From Chitinophaga silvatica (GTDB lineage: Bacteria > Bacteroidota > Bacteroidia > Chitinophagales > Chitinophagaceae): a stretch of DNA of 64,000 nucleotides. Shown one piece after another: positions 51,701-59,782 of this stretch; the first letter of the stretch is position 1; each line of letters begins with the position of its first letter. The DNA lies in NCBI RefSeq assembly GCF_003419895.1, contig NZ_QPMM01000001.1, forward strand, positions 186,001 to 250,000, written 5' to 3'. Both the position numbers and the translations under genes were made by a program. The notes beneath the pieces were generated by a model. That model was given only the letters and a program-made list of their open reading frames with translations, was not told where the DNA came from and ran no database searches.

Positions 51701-53104
51701 TTAAATATTTGCAGAAGCCTTACCAGAAGCAATTGTATAAGCCTCTTTCAGTACTTCCGAGTAAGTTGGATGGGCATAACAAATAGAAGCCATATCCTTT
51801 GCTGTAATTTCGTATTCTAAACCTACAACCGCTTGAGCTATCAAATCAGAGGCTCTGGCACCGATAATATGCACTCCCAAAAGTTCGCCATATTTGGGCT
51901 CGGAAAGTACTTTTACAAAACCTTCGGTTTCCATACTAGCTCTGGCTCTTGCATTTACGGCAAATGGAAATTTACCTACGTTATACACTACTCCCTGTTT
52001 CTTTAGATCATCTTCTGTAGCCCCTACCGAAGCGACTTCTGGCCAGGTATAAACCACAGATGGGATGCGGTTGTAATGAATATGTGGTTTTTCACCGGCT
52101 ATACTTTCCACCACAAATATTGCTTCTTCCTCTGCTTTGTGTGCCAGCATAGCACCACCGATAACATCACCAATCGCAAAGATATTGGAAACTGTTGTTT
52201 GAAGCAGGTTATTCACTTTAACTGTGCCATTCGGATTTAATTCTACGTTGGTATTTTCTAAACCTAAATTGGTCAGATAAGGTTTTCTGCCTACGGCAAC
52301 TAAAATATAATCGGCAGTCAATTCCTGTTCTGTGCCTTGTTTATTTTTGAAATAAACTTTGGCTTTATCGCCCAGATTTTCAGCTTTGTAAACGGCTTCC
52401 TGAAGCTTAATTTCTACCCCTTCTTTCGTCAGAATTTTGGTTAGGGTATTACCTAATTCCTGGTCCATAGTGGCAATCAGGTTATCGGCATATTCTATGA
52501 TAGTCACTTTGGTTCCAATTCTATTGAAGATTGAAGCCATTTCTACCCCAATTACTCCTCCGCCTATAATAACGATACTTGCTGGTTTTTCTTTCATTGC
52601 CAATGCTTCGGTAGAAGTGATAATTCTCTTTTTATCGATGCCAACACCTGGAATGGTTGCAGGTTTCGATCCTGTAGCAATAATGTATTTTTTCGCTTTT
52701 ATCACAGTTTCTGTCTGGTTAGCATGGGTGATTTTCAAAGTTTCATTGTTAACAAAAGAACCTGTGCCTTGCAAAACTTTGATCTTATTCTTTCTCATCA
52801 AGAAATCTAAACCTTGCGTATTTTTAGCTACTACATCTGTTTTGCGTTTATAAAGTTGTTGAAAATTGAGCTGAACATCCGAAAATTGGATTCCATGAGT
52901 ATCAAAATTTTTAACTGCATCGGCATAATGATGTGTACTATCCAACAGTGCTTTAGTAGGAATACATCCTACATTGGTACACGTACCCCCCAAAGTGCTG
53001 TATTTTTCTATTAAAACAGTTTTGTAGCCCAACTGAGCGCTTCTTATTGCTGCAACATAGCCACCAGGACCTGATCCTATAACGGCAATATCAAATTCTT
53101 CCAT
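51701..53104 (-). CDS. lpdA: Dihydrolipoyl dehydrogenase
   Basis: This FAD-dependent pyridine nucleotide-disulphide oxidoreductase regenerates lipoamide in 2-oxoacid dehydrogenase and glycine-cleavage complexes. The FAD motif GSGPGGYVAA, redox pair Cys42 and Cys47 (GGTCTNVGCIPTKALL), NAD motif IIGGGVIGVEMASIF, GDVIGGAMLAHKAEEE and the C-terminal AHPTYSEVLKEA with the catalytic His-Glu pair are all present. At 467 residues it is full length. No E1 or E2 gene is nearby; instead it is paired with a VOC gene and preceded by tetR. It may be a second, conditionally expressed copy. Confidence 0.93.
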   Translation of the reverse strand: MEEFDIAVIGSGPGGYVAAIRSAQLGYKTVLIEKYSTLGGTCTNVGCIPTKALLDSTHHYADAVKNFDTHGIQFSDVQLNFQQLYKRKTDVVAKNTQGLDFLMRKNKIKVLQGTGSFVNNETLKITHANQTETVIKAKKYIIATGSKPATIPGVGIDKKRIITSTEALAMKEKPASIVIIGGGVIGVEMASIFNRIGTKVTIIEYADNLIATMDQELGNTLTKILTKEGVEIKLQEAVYKAENLGDKAKVYFKNKQGTEQELTADYILVAVGRKPYLTNLGLENTNVELNPNGTVKVNNLLQTTVSNIFAIGDVIGGAMLAHKAEEEAIFVVESIAGEKPHIHYNRIPSVVYTWPEVASVGATEDDLKKQGVVYNVGKFPFAVNARARASMETEGFVKVLSEPKYGELLGVHIIGARASDLIAQAVVGLEYEITAKDMASICYAHPTYSEVLKEAYTIASGKASANI

Positions 53105-53140
53105 TTTATTATTTTGTTAATGTTGTACTAATGAAAATAA

Positions 53141-53156
53141 ACCAATCGGTCTTTTT
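53141..53156. promoter_or_regulatory. TetR operator-like site upstream of lpdA
   Basis: ACCAATCGGTCTTTTT lies 37 bp before the lpdA start codon. The core ACCxATxGGT is an inverted repeat, and 14 bp (CAATCGGTCTTTTT) recur exactly upstream of the tetR gene at 53812-53825. I infer that the TetR protein encoded between them binds both. Confidence 0.6.
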
Positions 53157-53170
53157 ATAAGCAAAAAAAA

Positions 53171-53767
53171 TTATACTTTTAAATTTGTAATCATTCTTTC
53201 TAAAAACGACATCACAGTTTTCAGTTCGGTCATTCTATTGTGTACCTTTGCTTGCATAAAGGCTCCTTCAATCATCGAAATCATAATTACCGCCACTTCG
53301 TTTGGATCCGTATCTTCTTTTATTTCCTTTCTCGTAATTCCTCGTTTAATTTGGTTCTCAATTGAAGTTCTCCAGAACTCAAGAGCTTCCTGTGCACGTT
53401 CTTTTAGCTGCGGGTGCGTATCATCGGCCTCTGTGGAGGTATTCAAAATTGGACAACCGGCTTGAAGAAATGTGTATCTAAAATAATTTTTATAGGTATT
53501 TGGGTAAACCAACAGCCTCTCAATAGAATTTTCTGTGGCCAGGATCCGCTCTTTTACATGCTGAGTTATCTTACTGAAATTGTAATCAAAAACTGTTAAT
53601 GCAATCTCATCCTTGCTCTTAAAATTACCATAAATACATCCTTTTGAAAGCCCTGTTGCATTCATTAAATCATTGATAGACGTACCTGCAAAGCCTTTTG
53701 TGTTAAAAACATTTGCTGTCTTCTCAATGATAAGTTGTTTGGTATTTTCGGACTTTGATGTTTTCAT
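53171..53767 (-). CDS. TetR/AcrR family regulator of the lpdA-VOC unit
   Basis: The first 60 residues are the TetR helix-turn-helix (DLMNATGLSKGCIYGNFKSKDE). The C-terminal ligand domain has AGCPILNTSTEADDTHP, a cysteine-containing segment typical of the TetR C-terminal type found with electrophile and quinone-responsive repressors such as NemR/AcuR. An identical 14-bp site lies upstream of this gene and of lpdA, so self-repression and control of lpdA are likely. A thiol-reactive signal is inference. Confidence 0.9.
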   Translation of the reverse strand: MKTSKSENTKQLIIEKTANVFNTKGFAGTSINDLMNATGLSKGCIYGNFKSKDEIALTVFDYNFSKITQHVKERILATENSIERLLVYPNTYKNYFRYTFLQAGCPILNTSTEADDTHPQLKERAQEALEFWRTSIENQIKRGITRKEIKEDTDPNEVAVIMISMIEGAFMQAKVHNRMTELKTVMSFLERMITNLKV

Positions 53768-53789
53768 TATCAGAGATTCTAATCAGCTA

Positions 53790-53825
53790 CAAAATTAAAA
53801 TAAAAAAAGAACAATCGGTCTTTTT
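53790..53825 (-). promoter_or_regulatory. tetR promoter with overlapping operator-like site
   Basis: On the minus strand a TAATTTTG box (53790-53797) fits TAnnTTTG and lies 22 bp before the tetR start. A TTG lies 14 bp upstream of it (53812-53814), inside the repeated site CAATCGGTCTTTTT (53812-53825). Binding there would block the -33 region. Confidence 0.5.
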
Positions 53826-53923
53826 TGTAAAAATTTAAGATACTTACTGGGTTAACACCAAAACAGAAACATCGAAGGAAACCTTTAATACTGGGTAATA
53901 GAGTGGATTAACTAATTTGGTAT

Positions 53924-53958
53924 AAAAAAAAGCTAACCGTTTGGCTAGCTTTTTTTTT
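53924..53958 (-). terminator. Terminator after the DUF1080 gene
   Basis: A hairpin of AGCTAGCC and GGTTAGCT (one mismatch) between long A and T runs lies at the end of the gene and touches its stop codon. On the minus strand it ends in a T-run. Confidence 0.7.
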
Positions 53959-54928
53959 ATTTAGCTGGTGTAATCACCACTTTTCTAAATTCTATAGGGC
54001 CGTGATCTCCCTGGAAGTAAATTGGTCCGGGTGCTCCTTCATTACTATCAATTGCACCACCAGTAATACCAGGAATTTCCTGATTGCTGATTACAGTTTT
54101 ACCATTTACTACAACAGTAACCATGCGGCCTATCAAAGTAATATCGTAGGTGTTCCATTTGTCTGGCCCTAAAGTGTTGATTTCACTTGGAGTCAGAAAT
54201 CCATAGATCCCGCTGAATAATACGCTGGAAGGATGTGCATCTTTTTTACTGTCTTCGATTTGTGTTTCGTAACGTCCTCTCAGGTATACACCACTGTTAC
54301 TACCTTCATGGTAACGGAACTCGACATGCAGTTTGAAGTCGTTAAATGTTTGTTCTGTGTAGAGATTAGAACCGGAATGTTCGCTGGTCAGGATACCATT
54401 TTTAACTATCCATTGGTTTTCGCCGGTTGCTTTCCATCCGCTAAGGTCTTTACCATTAAACAGGTTGATTGGTTTACCCCAAACAGGTGCAGTGGTTCTT
54501 TTCAGAGAAGGGGCTTTCACTCCTTTCCAATTATATTTTTCACCTGTAGGCATAACAACGGTACCGTGTATTTCTCCATTGCTAAGCGTTCCTTCCAGCA
54601 CCAGGTCTTGCCCTTTTTCCCATTGCGGAGGGATAGTAAAGCTGAACTTACCATTATCAAAATTTACTTTTGATACAGGACGCGCACTACCACTATTTCC
54701 TACGAAATAGCCTACTAATGTGCTGAATCCTGAAAGTTTTACTTCCATCCAGGATGGAGCAGAAGTACCATTCATATCGATGGTCAGATCCCATCTACCG
54801 ATTAATTCTTTCGGGTCTGTCTGTTGCTGAACCATTGCTATAGCATTTTTGCCTGCAGCCATGCCAGGTTGAAAAGCACCTAAAGTCATTAATCCACTCA
54901 AACCTAATACAAGGAATTGTCTACGCAT
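53957..54928 (-). CDS. Exported DUF1080 (3-keto-disaccharide hydrolase type) protein
   Basis: A signal peptide (MRRQFLVLGLSGLMTLGAFQ, ending at GMAAG) precedes two parts. Residues 40-135 form a strand-rich lipocalin-like unit (ELIGRWDLTIDMNG). Residues 150-320 are a DUF1080 concanavalin-like domain: INLFNGKDLSGWKATGE, YTEQTFNDFKLHVEFRYHEG, NSGVYLRGRYE, GPIYFQGDHGPIEFRKV. DUF1080 proteins bind or hydrolyse glycosides; some cleave 3-keto-glycosides. It is monocistronic. Confidence 0.88.
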   Translation of the reverse strand: MRRQFLVLGLSGLMTLGAFQPGMAAGKNAIAMVQQQTDPKELIGRWDLTIDMNGTSAPSWMEVKLSGFSTLVGYFVGNSGSARPVSKVNFDNGKFSFTIPPQWEKGQDLVLEGTLSNGEIHGTVVMPTGEKYNWKGVKAPSLKRTTAPVWGKPINLFNGKDLSGWKATGENQWIVKNGILTSEHSGSNLYTEQTFNDFKLHVEFRYHEGSNSGVYLRGRYETQIEDSKKDAHPSSVLFSGIYGFLTPSEINTLGPDKWNTYDITLIGRMVTVVVNGKTVISNQEIPGITGGAIDSNEGAPGPIYFQGDHGPIEFRKVVITPAK

Positions 54929-55121
54929 ACAAGTAATTTTTCATATTTATGGAACCCAAACAGGGTCAATAAAGGGCTTCCAAAGTAGTACTTATTTATA
55001 TATCATGCAATGACCTTGAAAAATTTTGTAAACAAATTTTTTAATGATTCGATTACAATTTTAATGAAAGCAGGGCGGGGATTGAAATTGAAGAAGGTTG
55101 AGTGAAAGTTTAATTTGCCCA

Positions 55122-55131
55122 CAAACGTTTG
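55122..55131. promoter_or_regulatory. Palindrome CAAACGTTTG, LacI-type operator-like
   Basis: This perfect 10-bp palindrome lies in flanking sequence TTGCCCA...CGCAA, resembling operators of LacI/GalR-family repressors (GCAAACGTTTGC type). It is 193 bp upstream of the DUF1080 gene and 72 bp upstream of the small secreted protein gene, between divergent genes. No lacI gene is in the window. Confidence 0.3.
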
Positions 55132-55203
55132 CGCAAGATAGATCTTGAATATTTTATGATTAAAAATCTTTATATAAGTTCATGGAATCAAAAATCTATT
55201 TTT

Positions 55204-55593
55204 ATGAAACTACTCCTCACAGCCCTAACGTTGTTTAGTTTAACAACAAAAGCCCCGGCTACTGTAAATCCTCCGGTTAAAGAAAGAACCACAACAGTGG
55301 CAACCCGGCAATCTTCATTTCCAAGAAATGTAAATTGGATTATTGCTTACTTTCCCGGATTACCAATGGTTTCTCTTAACTGGCCTGGCACCACTTACCC
55401 GGGAATTGGTCCGATTCAGGTAATATTTCAGGGTACTACCTACACAGTTGACCCAAGTAATGTTTCCTATCTGTTAATGCCTGGCATCACAATTAGCGCC
55501 AATACTAACTACACAATGAAAATTGCAGGAGTTAACTACTACTTCCGTTGGGATGGATCAAGCGGTCAGTGCACCATTACCGGTCATGATTGA
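55204..55593 (+). CDS. Small secreted protein, unknown function
   Basis: A 129-residue protein with a signal peptide (MKLLLTALTLFSLTTKAPAT). The mature part is rich in Tyr, Thr, Asn and Gly, with no charged core and little helix (YFPGLPMVSLNWPGT, NTNYTMKIAGVNYYFRWDG), so it is probably an extracytoplasmic beta-sandwich. I recognise no family. The ATG at 55204 is chosen because the signal peptide begins there; the frame is open further upstream. A terminator-like hairpin follows. Confidence 0.6.
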   Translation: MKLLLTALTLFSLTTKAPATVNPPVKERTTTVATRQSSFPRNVNWIIAYFPGLPMVSLNWPGTTYPGIGPIQVIFQGTTYTVDPSNVSYLLMPGITISANTNYTMKIAGVNYYFRWDGSSGQCTITGHD

Positions 55594-55668
55594 TAATAAC
55601 CGGATAATTTTGAACAGTAACAATGAAGGCTATACGGATTAAAATTTCTGTAATGCCCAGGAAGCTCG

Positions 55669-55706
55669 ACAGGCTGGTCGAATTAAATTTCGGTTAGCCT
55701 GTTTTC
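55669..55706 (+). terminator. Terminator-like hairpin after the small secreted protein
   Basis: ACAGGCT (55669-55675) pairs with AGCCTGT (55696-55702) around a 20-base loop that contains an inner CGAA/TTCG stem, followed by TTTCG. Confidence 0.6.
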
Positions 55707-55757
55707 GTTTATCAACAATTCCAGGTTTCAAAGGTTATTACAATAAAAGCAAGTGCC

Positions 55758-56504
55758 ATGACCAATCTAATTATTATTTCATATCTGAATGAAATACAGG
55801 CCAGAGAAGGAGCAAAAAGATTAGCCGAAATTGAATCGATCGGAGACATCACAATTTATGAAAGTGTGCTGTTCAAAAAAGATGAGAGGGATAATATTAT
55901 CATCCTCCAGGAAGATATTTCAAGCGGTACAGGCACCATTGCAGGAATGGCCATAGGAGGGTTAATTGGTGCATTGGCCGGCCCGGTTGGCTTAGTAGTT
56001 GGATTACTGTTGGGAACACTAACAGGGATTGCCTATGAATCTGATAGCTATAGCTTTTCAGAAGATTTTGCCAAAAGAATTGCAGCCGGACTATTACCCG
56101 GAATGGCAGCCATAATTGCAGAAGTAGATGAAGAAGACCATGTGTTTTTAGATACCTATGCAAAAGAAACACACGGAACATTAATCCGTACTGATGCTGA
56201 TGCCGTTTATGAAGTATTTGATGACAGGCAGGTAGAAGCCTGGGATGCACAAATTGCATCCGATAGGTCTAGGCTTAAAACCGCTACAGCATCAGAAAGA
56301 GATGCAATCTGGAAAAATATAGGCATCCTGAAAGAAAAAAGAAGGTTAAGACTGGCAGAACTAAAAACCGATGCAGAGAAAGCTGCTAAGGATACGAAGG
56401 GTGATGTAATAGAAACCAGGGCAGAATTCCTTCAAAACCGTATTGCCCGTTATAAGGAAAGAATTACAAAACTGGAAAACGAACTGAAAAGAATCAGACA
56501 GTAA
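55758..56504 (+). CDS. DUF1269-domain membrane protein
   Basis: The N-terminal 150 residues are a DUF1269 domain with a strongly hydrophobic, glycine-rich hairpin (AGMAIGGLIGALAGPVGLVV and on, residues about 60-90) and a following HVFLDTYAKETHGTLIRTDA segment. The C-terminal 90 residues form a charged coiled coil (residues 160-248). Such proteins are membrane-associated and of unknown function, often found with stress genes. Confidence 0.8.
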   Translation: MTNLIIISYLNEIQAREGAKRLAEIESIGDITIYESVLFKKDERDNIIILQEDISSGTGTIAGMAIGGLIGALAGPVGLVVGLLLGTLTGIAYESDSYSFSEDFAKRIAAGLLPGMAAIIAEVDEEDHVFLDTYAKETHGTLIRTDADAVYEVFDDRQVEAWDAQIASDRSRLKTATASERDAIWKNIGILKEKRRLRLAELKTDAEKAAKDTKGDVIETRAEFLQNRIARYKERITKLENELKRIRQ

Positions 56505-56566
56505 CGAAGGAACAGTCTGGCATACCCACCTGGAAAACAATATATTTATCTAGTTGTTGAACAGGT

Positions 56567-57130
56567 ATGAGAAGGAATTACAAAAAAGCAGATTTGCCCG
56601 TTTACCAGATTCGCAAATATTTGGAACCAGGGCCAGTAGTACTGATAAGTACTTTGTGGGAAGGTAAGACCAACATCATGACTCAAAGTTGGCATACCAT
56701 TATGGAGTTTACTCCCTCTCTGATAGGCTGCATGATTACAGCTGCCAATCATAGTTTTGAAATGATTAGAGAAAGTAGGGAATGTGTCATCAATATTCCA
56801 ACCGTAGATCTGATCAATGAAATTATCGGAATCGGAAATATAACCGGTGATCAAACAGATAAATTCAAAAAATTTGCACTCACTCCGGAAAAGGGCCAAT
56901 TTGTAAAAACTCCCTTAATCAAGGAATGTTACGCCAACTATGAATGTAAATTAATTGACGATTCTCTGCTGGAAAAGTATAATTTTTTTATTTTTGAAGT
57001 CTTGAGAGCGCAGGCAGCAACCTACCCCCGATATCCAAAAACTGTGCATTATAGAGGAGCTGGAAGATTTATGGTATCTGGTAAAGAACTGTCTTTGCCC
57101 CAAAAATTTAAGAAAAAGAACCTACTCTGA
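56567..57130 (+). CDS. Flavin reductase family protein (FMN-binding split barrel)
   Basis: This 187-residue protein has the flavin-reductase-like split-barrel fold. PGPVVLISTLWEGKTNIMTQ and HTIMEFTPSLIGCMITAANHS form the FMN-binding face, and RECVINIPTVDLINE is the standard third segment. It would bind FMN and use NAD(P)H or act as an uncharacterised flavoprotein. It lies 3 bp before the antiporter gene on the same strand and the two are probably translated from one mRNA. Confidence 0.88.
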   Translation: MRRNYKKADLPVYQIRKYLEPGPVVLISTLWEGKTNIMTQSWHTIMEFTPSLIGCMITAANHSFEMIRESRECVINIPTVDLINEIIGIGNITGDQTDKFKKFALTPEKGQFVKTPLIKECYANYECKLIDDSLLEKYNFFIFEVLRAQAATYPRYPKTVHYRGAGRFMVSGKELSLPQKFKKKNLL

Positions 57131-57133
57131 TTT

Positions 57134-58738
57134 ATGCTTGTTTCGAATGTTGTTCATCATGTAATTTTAGTTTTTATAATTGTTCTGTTGATAATGGTGG
57201 CTCGCCGCTTAAAGGTGGCCTATCCTATCATTCTGGTACTTGGAGGTTTGGTATTAGGTTTTTTTAGGTTGATGCCTTCCATTCAGATTGATCCGGAACT
57301 TATTCTACTGATCTTTATGCCTCCGTTATTGTACGAGGCAGCCTGGTACACTTCCTGGAAAGACCTGTGGCGCTGGCGTCGCGTAATTTCAAGCTTCGCT
57401 TTTCTTATTGTAATTCTTACTGCTACTGTGGTCGCCGGAGTTTCAACCTGGGTAATTCCTGGTTTTACTTTGGCTTTAGGCTTCGTGTTAGGAGGTATAG
57501 TATCACCTCCTGATGCGGTTTCGGCAACCACCATTATGAAATATGTAAAAGTGCCCAGAACTATTTCTTCTATCGTAGAAGGGGAAAGCCTGATGAATGA
57601 TGCAGCCAGCCTTATCATCTTTAGTTTTGCCAAAACTGCTGTCATGACTGGCGCTTTCGTGTGGCAGGAAGCTGCCTGGAGTTTCCTCCTGGCAATAGTT
57701 ATGGGTATAGGTATTGGTCTTGTTGTTGGTCTGGCTTATTATGCAGTACACAGGTACTTACCAACCGGCCCGGAAATAGATGTAGTGCTAACACTTACTG
57801 CTCCGTATGTAATGTACATCATCGCTGAGGCTTGCCATGGTTCCGGCGTTTTAGCAGTTGTAAGCGGTGGATTATTCCTTTCCGCCCATAGTCAGCATAT
57901 GTTCTCCTATCGAAGCCGGTTACAGGGAGCCAGTGTATGGTCGGCATTAGTCTTTTTGCTTAATGGCCTTGTTTTTATGCTGATTGGTCTGGAACTTCCG
58001 GTGATCATTTCCTCTTTAGGAACTTCCAGCATAGGAGAAGCTATTAAGTATGGTGTAATCATTACTGTAGTATTGATAGTTGCCCGTTTACTCTCCACCT
58101 TTGGTACTTCCATATTTACAGTATTTATCAGCAGATATATAACCACAGCCGATAACAGGCCAGGATGGAAAGGCCCGCTGATTATAGGTTGGTCGGGGAT
58201 GCGGGGTGTTGTGTCGCTGGCAGCTGCCTTATCTATTCCGGTGTATATGGATAATGGTCAGTTCTTCCCGCAACGTAGCCTGATCCTCTTTATCACATTT
58301 ACAGTGATCCTCCTCACACTGGTGGTACAAGGACTTACACTGCCTGCCTTAATCAGATGGGTGAAACTCGAAGACAGGGATCATATGTTACCACATGCAG
58401 ACCAGGAAAAGTTAATTCAGGACGAATTATTGGAAAAAAGCCTGCTGTTTCTTGATAAGCATTTTAAAAGGGAAGTCGCCACAAACCGCTCTTTATCTCA
58501 ATTACATGAAGATCTGATTAATAAACGATCAATTGCCATGCATAATCGAAATGGTGATGGCGACTATGAGCAATACAGACATATATATCTTAAAATGCTG
58601 GAACACCAGCGAGCGGTTTTGCATGAACTGAACAGGCATCCAAGATTTGATTATGAGGTAATTACAAAGTATCGGGCGCTTGTAGATATTGAAGAAGAAA
58701 TACTTCGAATGAAATACGATCCGGTTGTGGAAATGTAA
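57134..58738 (+). CDS. CPA1-family Na+/H+ antiporter
   Basis: This 534-residue inner-membrane protein has about 12 transmembrane helices (residues 1-410) and a cytoplasmic tail of 120 residues. Markers of CPA1 (NhaP/NHE-type) exchangers are LGFVLGGIVSPPDAVSATTIMKY, the cation-site motif EGESLMNDAASLIIF (Asn-Asp pair), and the conserved GWSGMRGVVSLAAALSIP. It exchanges sodium or potassium for protons for pH and salt homeostasis. The preceding flavin reductase gene ends 3 bp upstream. Confidence 0.9.
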   Translation: MLVSNVVHHVILVFIIVLLIMVARRLKVAYPIILVLGGLVLGFFRLMPSIQIDPELILLIFMPPLLYEAAWYTSWKDLWRWRRVISSFAFLIVILTATVVAGVSTWVIPGFTLALGFVLGGIVSPPDAVSATTIMKYVKVPRTISSIVEGESLMNDAASLIIFSFAKTAVMTGAFVWQEAAWSFLLAIVMGIGIGLVVGLAYYAVHRYLPTGPEIDVVLTLTAPYVMYIIAEACHGSGVLAVVSGGLFLSAHSQHMFSYRSRLQGASVWSALVFLLNGLVFMLIGLELPVIISSLGTSSIGEAIKYGVIITVVLIVARLLSTFGTSIFTVFISRYITTADNRPGWKGPLIIGWSGMRGVVSLAAALSIPVYMDNGQFFPQRSLILFITFTVILLTLVVQGLTLPALIRWVKLEDRDHMLPHADQEKLIQDELLEKSLLFLDKHFKREVATNRSLSQLHEDLINKRSIAMHNRNGDGDYEQYRHIYLKMLEHQRAVLHELNRHPRFDYEVITKYRALVDIEEEILRMKYDPVVEM

Positions 58739-58807
58739 TAGTCGGAGCGGCAACGAATTTTTATACGGCGATTTTTCCTTATCTTAATTGAAGTAAAAAT
58801 TCCCGAT

Positions 58808-59674
58808 ATGAAAAGCTCAACCACCTTGCCGCTTTTATCTCGATATGCCCTGCGTCAGCCACGCTTTACATTGTTGGATAGCCTGTATAACCGCATTGCA
58901 CTGATAGCATTCTGCAGTGTGTTTAGTTTTCTGTTTATGTACATCTTTTTGCCATTTAATATTAATAAATGGTATGAAGGACAACAATTACCTTTAATTC
59001 CCTTATTCCTGATTTTTACAGGTTGTGGAGTGGTAGTGCTTTACATTACACAGTTTTTACTGGCTAAACTACCCATCAGGCAGAAACTGACCAATGCAAC
59101 TTACCTATGCTGGTTTATCGGGGAAGTAATACTGATTTCACTATTGGTTACTATAGTAAATGTCTCAATTACCGATACCTTTTTCTTTACCTGGACGGAA
59201 TTCATTAACACTCTCCATTATACCGGCCTGATTTTACCCCTGCCATATTTTATTGCCTTGCTTTGGTTTTATTCGAAAGAGCAGGTAATCAGACTTAGGA
59301 GTTTAGAGAAAAACAAGGAAGAAAACTGTTTGCAGATCAGAGATGAACATGATAAATTAATTCTTACAGTTCATCCGGCCAGACTACTAATGCTGAAAGC
59401 AGAAGACAATTATGTTCAGTTATATTATCTGGCTGGCCACACCTTATGCAAAGAACTGGTCAGAACTACCCTGAAAAAACTGGAAGAACGTTTGCCTACA
59501 GAAAATTTCGTCAGAGCCCATCGTTCTTATCTTGTTAATATTCATAAGGTGGTACTATTCAGAAAAAGTACCAAAGGGTATCATTTACAATTGGAGGGTA
59601 TAACTGAGATATCGGTTCCTGTATCTGCCAGTTGCCTGCCAACTATACAGCAAAGATTCGCCCCGGAGGGTTAA
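58808..59674 (+). CDS. Membrane-bound LytTR-domain regulator
   Basis: Residues about 28-160 contain four transmembrane helices. The last 100 residues are a LytTR DNA-binding domain: LMLKAEDNYVQLYYL and NFVRAHRSYLVNIHKVV are its signature. There is no receiver domain, so the membrane part probably senses the signal directly. It precedes, on the same strand, the TonB receptor cluster, and may regulate it. Confidence 0.88.
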   Translation: MKSSTTLPLLSRYALRQPRFTLLDSLYNRIALIAFCSVFSFLFMYIFLPFNINKWYEGQQLPLIPLFLIFTGCGVVVLYITQFLLAKLPIRQKLTNATYLCWFIGEVILISLLVTIVNVSITDTFFFTWTEFINTLHYTGLILPLPYFIALLWFYSKEQVIRLRSLEKNKEENCLQIRDEHDKLILTVHPARLLMLKAEDNYVQLYYLAGHTLCKELVRTTLKKLEERLPTENFVRAHRSYLVNIHKVVLFRKSTKGYHLQLEGITEISVPVSASCLPTIQQRFAPEG

Positions 59675-59782
59675 ATTTTACCCCAATATTCACCTATTTC
59701 ACCCCAAACCCCTGATACAGCGATGGAAGGTCTGTTGGCTAATTGTAATATCGCAGTAATGCTAGCCAAAATCTATCCATTC

